Positions 1-12,296 of a stretch of DNA of 64,000 nucleotides are shown here, piece by piece. Each line of letters starts with the position of its first letter. Position 1 is the first letter of the stretch. A model generated the notes under the pieces. That model was not told the DNA's origin. It was given only the letters and a program-made list of their open reading frames with translations, and did no database searches. Origin of the DNA: Dastarcus helophoroides (lineage: Eukaryota > Arthropoda > Insecta > Coleoptera > Bothrideridae); the NCBI GenBank assembly GCA_028583605.1, contig CM053329.1:33070992-33134991 (forward strand), in the 5' to 3' direction. A program made the position numbers and the translations under genes.

Positions 1-1020
1 TTAAACTCGAAATTCCAAATATTTTTCTAAAAGTTATTCCATTTTCCTTATGAATATAGAATTTTTTTTAACATTTTAGTTTTTACTGAATATTCGGGAT
101 TTAAACTTGCAACGCATTACCTTTTTTTTTAAATTTCGACTCCAAACTCGAAACCTTGACTATTTTTATAAGAATATCATCTTTAATCGCAAAACTTCGT
201 CTTAAATTTCAAAATCTCTTTTTAGTTTAAATTAGACAAATCAGCCATTTTCCCATAAATTTTCAAAGAAATTTAACTTTCTCAAATTTCCGAAATTAAA
301 TTTGAAATTATTATTTTCCTAAAATTAGAGCTTTAAATTCAAAATTTTTACCTTTAAAATTGGGATTTTTTTTCTGAAATATTGCATTTCTTCTGAAAAT
401 TTGCACTTTTAACTTTAAAAGTTCCTTCATAAATTTTTTTCTTAAAATTTTGGCTTCCTTCACGTTTAAATGTGAAATCTGATACTTCTTACGTAAATTT
501 CTATTTTAAGCCTTAAGTTTGGACATTTTTGAAAGTATGTATATTTGATTTAATCGCAAAATTTTGGATTTATTTTACAATTAAAGTTCAACTCAAAATT
601 GTTGTTTTAAATTTCAAGTTCTTCTCAAAATCCTTAGGAGTTTTTAAAAATTTCGAGATTATTATTGAAATCCTTCGAAATAGTTCCAATTTAAATTAAA
701 AATTCTATTTTTTTCTGAAATTTCGATATTTTGTAAAAAATATCTAATTCAAACTTAAAATTTCGACTTTAGGATGGAAATATTTACTTTAAAATCATAA
801 TTTCTTCCAAATATTCAACTCCTTTCTCGAAATTTAAGCCCAAAACTCGCAGTTTAGGCCTAATACGTTTAGCTGTAACTAAAACGCTAATTTTTTTGAA
901 GGAACCGATTTTTTTTCAAATTTCGATCATTTTTTAAAAATGTTTAGTGCAAACTTAAAATCTGTTATCCTGCTTCGAAAATTTCAATTTCAAAAGAAAA
1001 TATTAATGTAAACCAGGTTC
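1..1020. repeat. AT-rich degenerate phrase block (T-rich orientation)
   Basis: The block is built from an imprecise phrase of about 20-25 nt in which AAATTTCGA or ACTCGAAATTT alternates with T runs and TTTAAA. There is no fixed unit boundary and no coding potential. The same vocabulary returns at many places in the window, here with T-rich polarity. It is best described as ancient, degenerate simple-sequence or satellite-like DNA. Confidence 0.55.
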
Positions 1021-1186
1021 TAAGTGGGCACTATTTGTATTTGTATGTTGTCAAATTAGTCTCCGTTGCCAAAGTTTAAGCCGATGGTAAAAGTCACTTC
1101 TATTGAATTTATTTTTTAACACGTCAAAACAATAATCGTAAAGATATTATTATTTTTTAATCCAGGATTTTTTAGCATAAAATCCA

Positions 1187-1882
1187 TTTCGAGCTTTTTT
1201 TTAAGTTTAATCTATTCGCAAAGAGTAACCCCATTACGCCTTCAAAGCACTGCGACTAGTAGGATGTGTAAACAAGGATAGATAGCGATGAACCGCTTTC
1301 TTAAACAGGGATAGGTGGTAGTTTTTGGGGAGAATTCCTTGCGGTAACGAGTTTCATAGCTTGGAAGTTCTATAGAAAAAAGAGTTTCCATAGACAGAAA
1401 TTCTCACTGTGTCAAGCTGGACCGCACAGGAATTTCATGTCTCCGAATGTCTTGTATGCCTCAAGAATCTTGCCCTTGGGGGTATCAATCCTATTAGTTC
1501 CTGCGAGCGTCTTCCATGATAGTACTTGTAGAAAAGAAACAAGTCACCAACCTATGCGCCCGTGCTCTAGTGTCTCTAGAGATTCGGTTTAACTCTTGTC
1601 ATAAATTAAGCAAATCGCTCCTTTTTGAATTGAATCTAAAAGAGCTAAAGTGTGCTTTGGGACTGAACTCCAAACATGAGAACAGTATTTTAGTGTTAGC
1701 CTAACTTGACCTTTGTATAGTGCTAAGTAGCTGATGAGATGTGAATTACTTTTTAGCTCTAAAAAGGAAGCCTAGCTTCTGAGAGGCAGACATGCCAATG
1801 GCGCGTACATGATCGTCCCAAGAGAAGTTAGTACTCGCATCAGACTAGATTAGATCCAATTAGATCCCATCGGAAGGGATGT
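1187..1882 (-). mobile_element. LINE-A fragment, 3' end of a CR1/Jockey-like LINE
   Basis: Read on the minus strand, this matches the 3' part of the LINE family seen better at 24890-27757. It runs from the reverse-transcriptase C-terminal region (around the 'SWDDHVRA' phrase) to the family terminus, whose signature is GGGGTTACCC followed by GCGAATAGATTAAACTT and an A tail (T run at 1195-1202 on the + strand). Reading frames are broken. The match comes from direct comparison with the other copies in this window. Confidence 0.85.
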
Positions 1883-1899
1883 TATATCTTTTCTAAGAA

Positions 1900-3990
1900 T
1901 TTCAATTTCTTTGTAAACTCACTTTTTATAAATTACTATTTTAAAATCAAAACATGTTTCTCTCAACATTTTCGGTCTCTAAGTTGTTTTCAAAATTTTG
2001 AATTTTTTCCAAACAAAGTATTGATTTTATTTTACATTTTGACGAATCTAGAAATATAGGGTCAAGTGATAAACATTGAACCAGTGGTAGGCTTTGAGTC
2101 ACCACTCAAATGAATTATGTAAACGAAAGGTTAATTTCTTACTTAAACTAGAAAATTTCTTCTAGAGTTTTGATGTTTGTTTATAATTTTGACTTTAATA
2201 TTAAAAGTGCGACGACTTAAGTCCCCAAATTTCCAGAAATGCTTTCAAAATTTGATGCTGCTTGAAAATGGCAGCATTAAAACTTTTTCCAAAATTTTAG
2301 GTTTACGTTTACACTTTTATATCTTTATATCTTTAAACTCGTTTTAACTTTTTCCAGAGGTTTTCCCTTTCTCGTTTTCTCATAAATTGATGATGGTTGA
2401 AAATAGCTGCAGTAAATATTTTTCCAAAATTTCAAGTGTGAGATTACAATTTTGCCTCTTTTTTCTCGAAATTTTCTGGTTTAAATTCGTTCCACATTTT
2501 TCTAAAGGTTTTTACTTTCTCGTTTCTTCATAAATTGATGATGGTTGGAAAAAGCAGAAGTAAATATTTATTTTCAAAATTACAAGTTTATGTTTACAAT
2601 TTTATCTGGTTTCTGGTTAAAACACCAAATTTTAATTTTCAGTTTCTCGATATCCTCTGTATCCTCTTTGCGAAGTATTGGTATTGTCGTTCCTGTTTTA
2701 TTGTTTTTTTCTTTCGCCAGTTACTCCTTTCAGATTTCTTAATTTTTACTACCTAAGCTTCTGCCATTGTTAAAACAGGAGAAACAACTGGGTCGCCCTA
2801 GAATCACCTAGGGAATAACACAATAAACTGTCAGAATTATTTCTGACAGTACACACAAAATTGTAGAGAGGAAGAAATTTTTATTCATTTTCTGACGATG
2901 GGCATAACATAATACTGCCCGAAATTTTTAAAATAATGTTGTTATTATTTAGTTTTATGTCATTTAAAATCTTAAGATAGTTTTAAATGTTTTTTTAATG
3001 TTGAGTCACAAACAGCGGTTGACAAACAAAGATCCAACGCAATCATTCTATAAGAGATTGCCAATCCTTAACACAAGGTTACTGAAACTCTAGAATTGTG
3101 GAAAGAGTAACTGGCGCAGAAAAAGCCAATAAAACATGAATGAAAGTTTCAGTTTCTAATTTTTTTATTTTCAAATTTTCAACCTAAACTGGAAATGTTT
3201 ACTTGAGAAACTTTGATATGTTAGAGAACCTTTGAGCTTAATATTAGAAAATATTTAACAGTCGCATCTTATTTTAGAAATGTCCATATAATTTATAAAC
3301 GTTATCATTTAAACTAGAAAATCCGTTTTTTAAAAGATTTACATTATTTTTCCATATTCAACGAATTTCAAATTTAGAAGATGTGAATGTGTTTATAAAT
3401 TTCAATTATTTTCTCGAAATTTGGATTTTATTTCCTATATGCTTTTTTCCACCATTTCGACCATTTTTTGAACTAGAAAATGTTTCTAAATATTCCAAAT
3501 TTTTTCAAATTCCCATCTTTTTTGCTAAAATCTTCAATTTTACGTTTTGTCAAAAATTTTCACTTTCAAACTCGAAATTTCTCATTTCCCTCAACATTTT
3601 TGAGATAAAGTTCGAATTCTATTTTACAAATATTTTTACAAATTTCTTATTTTGGCCAAGTTTTTTTCAAATTTCAATTTACACATTTTTCTAAATTTAG
3701 GCTTTTAACTTAAAACTGCGACTTTTTCTAGGGGTTTTAATTTTATTTTCGATATTTCGACCTAAGACCCAATTTTTTCCGATTAAATATTCTTGACTAA
3801 ATGACTATTTTTCGACGCCTTAAACTTAAAATGTTTACCTTTTTTTCCTAAATTATCAAATTTAAATTAGAAAATTTCTAATTTTTTTATAACTTTGCAA
3901 TTGTTTTTTTATAAATTTTGACTCAATTTGTTTAAATTCAATTCTTAGTGAAGTGTCTTAAAGGTTTTGACCTAGGATTTCAGTTGCAGT
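1900..3990. repeat. AT-rich degenerate phrase region
   Basis: T-rich low-complexity DNA with recurrent TCGAAATTT and AAATTTTC phrases, clearest at 3150-3950. A local repeat at 2340-2600 contains two copies of a phrase around 'TTTCTCGTTT..CATAAATTGATGATGGTTG' (about 2372 and 2518). The open frames here are AT-rich artefacts with no recognisable domain. Confidence 0.5.
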
Positions 3991-4199
3991 GAGTGAAATT
4001 AAATAAAAATATATGGAATGTTTAGCTAATAGTATTTGTAAAAAAGTTGACCTATTAAAAAATTGTGATCTTTTCTGGATTCTGGATTCGTTGTGGGTTG
4101 CCTAAAAATTTAGGCCAGCAAATTTGTAATCTTAGAAGCATTTGCATTTCAACTATTAGAAATAAGTAAATATTAAATGTTAGACCTGGAATTGTTGGA

Positions 4200-4840
4200 A
4201 AAAAGTTTAAAGTTTTTAATCAAGAGTTGTAAGAAATATTCTGACTGAAAACATAAGATGAATTTTAGAATGTATTGAAAATTTCTCAAGTTACTAAAAA
4301 AAGTAAAAATAACTGAGTTTATTTGGAATTAAAAAAAAATGATCGTGTAAAATCGGAATTTTATGAGGAAAGTCGAAACTTTAAAAGAAAAAAATCTTTA
4401 TCAGAAAAAGATTAAAATTTAAACTTTACAATTAAAATTAAAAAAAAGCAGAAAATGTGAACTTGAAATTATGTTGAAATTTTCAAAAAAAGTTGCAATA
4501 TTGACTATTCCAATCGAAATATTTGAAAAAAGTTCAATTATCTGAAAATAGACGATTTCGAAAAAATTTTAGAAAAAAAGTAAGAGCTCCATATTTTCTA
4601 TTTAGGGAAATTTTTCAAAATTTCTAATTAATAAATCGACATTTGAAATTAATATGAAAATTTCTAAAAAATCAAAATTGTACAAGAAAATTGCTGTTTT
4701 GTATTTATACTCAAAATTTCTGAACATTTTTTTTAATTTGCAGATATTTTGCGATAGAAGCAGAAATTTAAGATCAAAGTTAAGATCAAAACTTCTAAAA
4801 AAAAATCGAACGTGAAATTAAAATAGTGTATTTTGAGAGA
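4200..4840. repeat. AT-rich degenerate phrase block (A-rich orientation)
   Basis: Same vocabulary as 1-1020 but reverse-complemented (AAAAAGT, GAAATTTTC, AAAATTTCT), so the polarity flips between 3950 and 4200. Nothing coding is supported. Confidence 0.5.
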
Positions 4841-4879
4841 GACATAAAATTTAAAAAATGTAATGCCTGGTGTTTTCTA

Positions 4880-6420
4880 TGGGATTCTTTGAGGTTAAAA
4901 AGTTGCATTCAATCTTTTAAGCCTATCCATTATTTGCAAAGTTACGCCCAAGTTAAGCGAATATCCTTAATTACCTTATTTGGCAATAAAATTTCCTTTT
5001 CTTTTTTATTACAAATCAATAACTTGTTCAGAGAATGCTTAGTGCTTCTAAAAACCCTGCTCCCATTTTCTGTAAAACTACCATTTCACCATTTCTTGGT
5101 TTATTAAATATACCCAAGTCAAAAATTACTTTTCTGCTTTGAACAACGATAACTCATCAAAAAATCATCGCATAGGCACAAAATAAATAACAACCAGAAG
5201 GCTAACTCTCTTTACGTGACCTTTTGAGTCCCGTGACCTTCAAGCCCATCCATTTTGAAAATCTATGTCGAAAATGCCAGTACAGTAGAGTTGGCAAGGT
5301 CCGAGATTTTAAAAGAATCGAGTCCGGTTATATATCCAACTCTTGGACCTTTTTCTTTAGAATTGAAGTATCATATTTCGTTCTACCAATATTACGGTAG
5401 GATTTAATTCTTGTAAGTAATTCCTACAATTACTCAAATATTATTAAAACACAATAATTAAAATAATGTGCGGTACGCCTATGTTAAAAAGTTGTTTATT
5501 TCAATTCGAGGTCACATGCTGTCGGCATCGACCACAAAGAGATAAGGCGAGTGTTATCCTTCTGGTGGTTACTTATTTTGTGGCATAGGGCTTGAAGAGC
5601 AACCAAATTAAGGAAGATTGATTTATGGAGAAGTTTATAATATGATTGCTAAAAAATATTGAAAGTTTGTAAACCTTTCTAAATTAAGTAATTTAAGAAA
5701 AAAGATTTCCTCAATGGTTTTCTTAAAATCATTCAAAAAATACTGAAGCTAGGATTTAGCTTAGTAATTTTGGAAACCCTACTGGCATTTTCTGCATGAA
5801 TTATTATTTCCTGAGTTATTAATTTCAAAGTCAAAAATGATTTATTTGCCTTGAACGACTGATAACCTAGAAAAAACCATTATATAGAGCTCGGAGATCA
5901 GTCAAATTAAAGAGGATTGATTTATCTAGAAGTGATTTATGGTAGGATCACTGAAAAAGCATTTTTTAAAGGAACCAAAAATTCGAAAAATTATTTTTTT
6001 CAATGGTTTTCTTATAATCATTGAATAACTGCTTAATCTAAAATTTGTGACTAAAAACCAATCAGTAGGACTTATAGAGAATACTAAGCAGTTTTGGAAA
6101 CCATACCCAAGTTTTCTGTACAATTACTATTTCTTGAGTTATTAAATACCATAATCAAAAGTGACTTTTTTACTTTGAACGATGATAACTCAACCAAAAA
6201 TCATCTTCAGGGAGCAGCAAACTAAACAGGATTAATTTTAAACATTTGTTTAAAAGAGTTAGTAATAGGATCACTAAAAAAATATTGAAGTCCGTGAACC
6301 TTTCCTAACGTAAGCAAAAATTTGGAAAAAACGTCCCCAATAGTTTTTTTATAATCACTCAAGACCTGCTGACGCTAAAAATTGTTGTGCTTAAAATCTG
6401 ACACAAATAGAAACTTTGAG
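4880..6420. repeat. Diverged tandem repeat, unit about 300 bp
   Basis: Consecutive units can be aligned by eye. One runs about 5608-5905, the next 5906-6210, and a partial third 6210-6400. Each begins near 'AATTAA(A/G)GAGGATTGATTTAT', passes through 'TTTTGGAAACC.TAC' and 'GAGTTATTAA', and ends near 'TTTGAACGA.GATAACTCA'. Another copy of the second half lies at about 5050-5190. A short stretch at 5540-5590 is the reverse complement of 5165-5205 (CTTCTGGT..TTATTTTGTG), so the array contains an inverted segment. No coding function is evident. Confidence 0.6.
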
Positions 6421-6700
6421 CTTTAGTTAGCTTTTTGTTATTTTTCTTTATGACTCTTTTTCTTTGAGTTGTAGCTTTCTGAAAACGACTTGAAAATTTG
6501 GAATTTTTTATATCTTAATTTCTCAATCCCACTGTATTTCTATCAATTAATTCTGAAATAAAGTATTTTCAGTATTTGTTTACAAAGCAAAACAGATTAA
6601 ATAATAAACTAGATGTTAAAAACAATTCTGAAAATAAATTATTTCAGTCTTATATCAGTTTTTTATCGACGCGTCATTAGAATGATTTCATGATTTCCTT

Positions 6701-6750
6701 TAGGATTATGTTTCATATGACATCGCGACGTCATATGAAACATAATCCTA
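6701..6750. repeat. Perfect 21-bp inverted repeat (hairpin)
   Basis: 6701-6721 is the exact reverse complement of 6730-6750 (arm begins TAGGATTATGTTTCATATGA), with an 8-nt spacer ATCGCGAC. It could be a short foldback element or a cruciform. Nothing adjacent identifies a function. Confidence 0.7.
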
Positions 6751-6759
6751 ATACAGGAA

Positions 6760-7830
6760 ATTATGAATACTAAATGAAAAGGCTCTATGTAGTGCGTACG
6801 TTTCTATACTTTTATTTACTTCGGTCCCAAAATTTAAATGTTCAAAATCTATCGAAATTTAAAGTGAGAAAAATAAAACAAAACAATCGCGTCTATGATA
6901 GTAAACAATAAACTAAGTTTTTCATTGTTTACTTGCGATAGTGCAAATTTGTTCATTTAACAAACTTCATAAACACGGCAACCAAACATCGCCTTCCATA
7001 TTTTATTTTTATACGCTTTGTAGATTTTAAGGATTCATTTTATTTTCTCTAACACAGACCATAACATTTTATTGGAAGTAGGTGAACCATCGAGTTTCTG
7101 CGCAAATATACAAAACAATTTGCCTCGTTCTAGCTTTGTTTTTACTTTAAATATGGTCACAAACCTGGAAGAAAGAAAACATGCTGAATGTTAGATATTG
7201 CGAAAACAACGTTGCTTTAAAAATAGAGTTGCATCTAGTCATATTTATTTTGTATACTATCGAATAACTATAACAGAAAAATACAATTTACTTCACTAAA
7301 ATGAACATCTGCTCTGTATGGTAATGCCCTTGAATTGAGATAGACTGGACGTATATTTCAATTTGGCTTTAAAAGCAAACAGATACATTCAAATGTAAAC
7401 AACTTGCTAAGTAGAATGCATGGTGGAAACTAACTGGAATGAATTCAATAAAAATAATTGTGAGTCAACATTTTTCCACAAAAAACTCCTGAAAGAGGTC
7501 GATTTTTGTTTTAGATTTGCCACATTTTAGGATGGTTCTTCTATTTTCCGCTTGTATGGGGTGAAATTTAATTTTCATCTCTTTTTCTCAAATTAAATGA
7601 TTGTAAAATTTATGTTACTAAAGTTCAAACAGATTATAAAATTTATTTCTTAACTTTTATAAAATATATGGATGTATATTTAGTGCATTTTTTGCTTACA
7701 AGTAACGACTAAAAATCCCCGATAAATTAGTCTTATTTAATTTTTTCGAAGCCCTGTCTGAAAGATATATACATTCATTTTTAGTAAAAAAAATGTTAAA
7801 GATGTAAATGAAACTAATTCATTAACATTT
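6760..7830. other. Unassigned intergenic DNA
   Basis: No gene, RNA gene or recognisable repeat was found here. The sequence is AT-rich but less repetitive than the phrase blocks. Confidence 0.4.
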
Positions 7831-7834
7831 CGAG

Positions 7835-8115
7835 TCTTCTCTTCTTCTTCTTCATTTTCTGATTTAGATCTCTCAACAACCTGTTCTGGTATTTAAGCGT
7901 CTTGTTCCTCTGATGTCCAACATTCTTTCCATCTTTTCATCGGTCTTCCTTGTGTTCTCTTTCCTGTTGGTTTCAATATCTATGCTTGTTTGACCATTCT
8001 ATTTCCATCCATTCTTTCGATGTGCTGGTTCCATATTTTCTTTTGTCTCTTGTAAATCAATATATGTCCTGTATGACACTCTATCACAACATTTCAAGTC
8101 AATAAGATTTACAAA
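7835..8115 (-). pseudogene. LINE reverse-transcriptase C-terminal fragment
   Basis: Minus-strand translation gives phrases typical of the extreme C-terminus of insect LINE ORF2 proteins: 'HIERMDGNRMVKQA', then 'GKRTQGRPMKRWKE'. This is the 'QRM..R..K......GRRRRGRP..RW.D' tail found in several LINE clades. The fragment ends in a (CTTCTT)n run on the + strand, consistent with a microsatellite-like 3' terminus. A second copy lies at 55862-56165. Confidence 0.6.
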
Positions 8116-8958
8116 GAAGAAGATTATTTATCCATATCACCTCACTGTGGATAATTTTTTTGTGGTTTTAAGCGAGGGATTTGATAAATACCTCCCAATA
8201 TTATTCAAAATATTAGAAATGAGTTTTATTATCGACACCCCTGACTGACTTACAATAACAGTATACAATCACTGAAAATATTCGTAGTGTACTTTTTATA
8301 AAAATTTATGAATGAAATCAGCCATTACGAACTTCGTTTGCTGGAGTTCATTTAGGATTTGGTCATTAATCATGAGTAAAATTAAACTATAAACTAATAT
8401 TAATCTTGGTAAAATTAAACAAAGGCGGTATCGCAATCATAGCTAAAAGTTATTAATTAAAACTAATTAATTTTGCCTAGTTTAATGTGAATAATTTATT
8501 ACTGGTTTAAATATTTAATACCTACATTAGTATATCTACAAAAAAATATACGTGTTACTGTTTATTAATAAAATCGAATGTCTCTCGGTGATTTTAAAAT
8601 AACTGTCTTTTTATAAGCCCATATATGCTTTCTACATGATATACATATTTTTTAGAACGTTGGGCGTTTGTCTTCCGGGATAATTTCGGAAAGGGCTAAA
8701 CCAATTGTGATGAATTATTCGCTAAAATTAACCTAACTCTAGAGTATTTCTTAAGTCGAAATTTTAAGAAAAAATGAACATTACAGTCACGGGGGAGGGT
8801 CTACTGAAGTAAAACTTAAAACTAGGAAATAAAAAAAGTTTTTTTAAATTCTCAATTTAATTGTAGTATCAACATTTGAAATTTCACAATATTTAAATTA
8901 AAATTAACATTAGCCTGGTTTCCACGTAATGATGGTGACGAGAAATTATAATTTTTCC
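8116..8958. other. Unassigned intergenic DNA
   Basis: AT-rich sequence with no gene or repeat that can be supported. Confidence 0.35.
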
Positions 8959-9887
8959 TTTTTTTTTAAAGTTTAATCCACTCGCAAAGGGTAACCCCAT
9001 TATGCTTTCAAAGCACTGCGAGTAGGATGCGGAAACAAGGATAGATGGCGATGAACCGCCTCCTTAAACAAGGATAGGTTGTAATTTTTGGGGAATATTC
9101 CTTTCGGTAACAAGTTCCATAACTTGAAAGTTCTATAGAAAAAAGAGTCTCCGTAGACAGAAGTCTTTACTGTGTCAAGCTGGACCGCACAGGAGTTTGC
9201 TGTCTCCGACTGTCTAGTACGCTTCAAGAATCTTGCCCTTGGGAGCATCAATCCTATTAGTTCCTGCGAGCATCTTCCATGATAGTACTTGTAAAAAAGA
9301 GACAAATCACCAACCATACGCCTATGCTCTAGTGTTTCGAGAGAATCGGTCAGAATCTCCTCATCAATTAGGTGAATCGCTCTTCTTTGAATTAAATCCA
9401 AGAGAGCTAAAGTGTGTTTTGGGGCTGAACTCCAAACATAAGAACAGTATTCTAGTGTTGGCCTAACTAAAGCTTTGTATAGTTTAATAGCTGATGAGAT
9501 GTGAAGTACTTTTTACCTCTAAACAGAAAGCCTAGCTTCTAAGAGGCGGATTTGGTAATGGCGCGCACATGATCGTCCCAACAGAAGATAGTGCTCGCAT
9601 TAACTTCTAGGATAAATAGATTAGATCCCATCGGAAGAATTTTACCGTCCATTGGTATGTTTGTTGCATTATCCCTTGATGTTTTCTTAGAGAAAACCGC
9701 GGCCTGAGTTTTTGAAGCGTTAAAGTCGACCAAATTGTTCTTAATCCCTATTCCAGAGTAATCTCGAGATCCCGATTAATTGTCTGTATCTGCTGTTTCC
9801 TTAGTCGATCTGAAGCAGCGATAGATAATGGTTTGTCGGGGAAAAAAGATGACACAAGGTTACTCTCATCTGCGTAGCTGTCTACAG
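8959..9887 (-). mobile_element. LINE-A, 3' half of a copy interrupted by another LINE
   Basis: On the minus strand this encodes the region after the RT catalytic motif (LREQQIQTINRDLE-type phrase near 9780) and the family C-terminus, where a frame at 9401-9000 reads 'SLFYKYYHGRCSQELIGL' and 'LWNLLPKGIFPKNYNLS'. It then reaches the 3' terminus with an A tail at 8959-8970. The copy continues at 10576-12296. Frames are broken by stops and indels, so the copy is dead. Confidence 0.88.
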
Positions 9888-10575
9888 GCTACAGGCGTCT
9901 AAGAGGAAGGCAGCTTACGCAGCAATGCGTACAGCTGCTTACAGGCCACGGAAGGTTTCAGGAATACTTCCACAGGATGGGGAAAAGGAACTCACCATTA
10001 TGCCAATGCGGAGAGGCCGAGGATGCTGATCATGTAATGTTCGTATGCAGGAATCGGGAGGAATGGAGGAACAGAACAGAGCAGCTAGCGATAAGAAAGG
10101 AAGTTCTCTGGCCAAGAAGTATCGAGGCGATTGATGAAGCGGCTCAGAACCCAAATTTCTTTGAATTTCTGAACCAAGCCGCTGGAAAGCTTGACGAACT
10201 CAAGTCCTCATTTGAGGAACAGTAGATTTCGAGTACCGGGGGATCGAGTACCTGGAAAATGAATCTACGAGAAAGCAGAATAAGACAATATGGGAGGAAA
10301 CCTACGCCGAACTCCAAGTTCTGACCTGGAACCATCCGAAGTCAAGGGGATCGAGTACCTTGACATGGCACAAGCTGGGGGATTGAGCACCCAGCCTTAG
10401 ACGTAACGCAAGAGGAAAGAAAAAGAGACAACGCGAGGAGGAACGTTAGATTAGAACTTTAGGTTAAATAGGTTAGATTAGGTTAGAATAAAGAATATTA
10501 TGTAATAGTTAAGGTTAGAGGGGTATGCATGTGTAGGAACCCTCAAAATGAAGTGTAAATTTACTTCAGTTAATA
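9888..10575 (+). mobile_element. R1/I-type LINE 3' fragment inserted into LINE-A
   Basis: A + strand frame (about 9938-10225) reads 'LTGHGRFQEYFHRMGK', then 'CQCGEAEDADHVMFVC', the post-RNase H zinc-knuckle-like tail seen in R1- and I-related LINE ORF2 proteins. The rest, to about 10575, is 3' untranslated sequence, including 10446-10490, rich in TTAGG/TTAGATTAGG-like words. It splits LINE-A exactly between 9887 and 10576, where the host element would read TATACAGCTACGC. At most a 3-nt overlap (ACA) remains at the junction, so no clear target duplication is visible. Confidence 0.75.
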
Positions 10576-12296
10576 TATACGTGTATATAGGATTGGAAGA
10601 TGAAGCTAAGAGATTGTTTATGTGTAACAGAAATAGAGTAGGAGACAGAACGGACCACTGAGGCACCCCTGCGTTAATCGCAATGTCTCGGATGAGATGC
10701 CATCGAAGAGGACTTGAAGAGATCTGTCAGCGAAAAAATTGGATATCAAATGTCAGAGTCCAGGAGAAAGACCATAAAATGTTAATTTGGCGAGAAGAGA
10801 TCGGTGCTGAACTCTGTCGAAAGCCTTTGAGATATCCAATGCCACAGTCGTAGCCTCACCATGTTTTTCCATAGCTGAGTTACAGATATGAGTAACATAT
10901 GCCAGTAGATCGCCAGTGGAAAGATGTTGTCTAAAACCGTATTGCCTGTCGGAGATGATTCTATTCTTCTCCAGATATTTGAGAATCTTGATGTTGATAA
11001 CCTTTTCCATCACTTAAGATATGACGGGTGATAAAGATATAGGGCAATAGCCAGATTCCCTTTTCCCTCTTTAGGGACAGGCTGCACTCTAGCAGATTTC
11101 CAGATGTTAGGAAATACACTTTTGTTGTAAGAGAGTGTGAACAATTTGCTTAGGACAGGAGTCAATTCTGGGGCGCACTTCTTAAGAACAGTAGCGGGAA
11201 TACCATCAAGTCCAGAAGCTTTCGAAGTGTCGATCTCAAGGAGAAACTTCCTGATTGTGCGTTGTCTAAAAACAACTTCAGGCATCGAAGTGCCAACCTT
11301 AGGAAGAATGGGAGGTTCTGCGTTTCGAGAATCAAGTTTGGAATTTATAGCAAACATTAAGGCTAACATGTCAGCCTTTTCCTTGGAGGTAGTAGCAATA
11401 TTGCTATTTTCATCGAGTAAAGGTGGAAAATTGAAAAATGTAAAATTCTTTTAAATCGACTTTGCAAATTCTCAAAAGGACCTGGAACCGTTCAGACAGT
11501 TAATAAGCCTCTGACGCATTTTCCGATCGAAGTCACCTCTTGCCTCGTCAATTACATGTTTACAAGAATTTTGTGCATCTACAAATGTGGTCCGAGTCTC
11601 GACTGAGGGATTATTTCAACAACGACGATATTCGCTATTTTTGCAGGAGACAGCCCAAGCACATTTTTTATTGAACCAAGATTTACTGGAAGCAGACTTC
11701 TTTTGGGAGTGGGGAATTGAGCATTCCATACCAATCAGGATAGTTTCCGTTATGGATTCGGCGATTAAGGTAGGGTTGTCTGAGTTAAAGCAGACTTCCT
11801 TCCATGGGAAGGATTCACAGGAGTCTCTTAGTTCTTCCCAGTTTGCAGAGTTAAATTGCCAAACCCTACGGGACTGCATCTGGGAAGGAGGTGGTATATG
11901 ATGCGAGCGAGAGGCTGCTACAAGCTTGTAATCCGAATTTCCAAGCGGTGATGTCACAGAGATTTTATACGAATTTGGTGAATTTGCAAGGGAAAGGTCG
12001 AGTAAATTAGGTTGATGGGTATCTACATCAGGAATTCTTGTGGGTTCCTCAACCAATTGCGATAGTCCACAAGTGATGGCGAAAGCCACAGCCATCCTTC
12101 CCGCGTCGTCAGTTCGGGAAGAAAACCTTAACCAGGGGATGTTGTGTACGTTGAAGTCATCGAAAAAGACAACCTCAGCTTTTGGATAATTTGTCTGTAG
12201 GTGATCAAAGGTTACGGAGAGATAAGAGAAGAGCTGTCTGGATGAGGGATCGTTTGGAGACACATAAAGTGAACAAATGAAATGAATATTACTTTC
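10576..12296 (-). mobile_element. LINE-A, 5' part of the interrupted copy (endonuclease and RT)
   Basis: Minus-strand frames give the end of the endonuclease domain ('TNYPKAEVVFFDDFNVHN', 12200 region; family consensus LGDFNVHN) and the RT fingers/palm ('TSKASGLDGIPATVLKKC', 'VALDISKAFDRVQHRSLL', 'GVPQWSVLSPTLFLLHIN'). The catalytic YADD lies on the other side of the insertion at 9888-10575. Several stops and frameshifts make it a pseudogene. The 5' end at 12296 abuts a remnant of the F3 short repeat. Confidence 0.88.

Noticed and set aside
1730..1745. CTGATGAG in LINE-A as a hammerhead core
   Set aside because: It belongs to a conserved LINE coding segment and no GAAA or pairing partner follows.
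3383..3694. 103-codon open frame in the phrase block
   Set aside because: Phenylalanine/isoleucine-rich translation of T-rich repeat DNA with no domain.
11137..11454. Antisense frames across LINE-A copies
   Set aside because: They are shadows of the minus-strand RT coding region. The sense translation gives the RT motifs.
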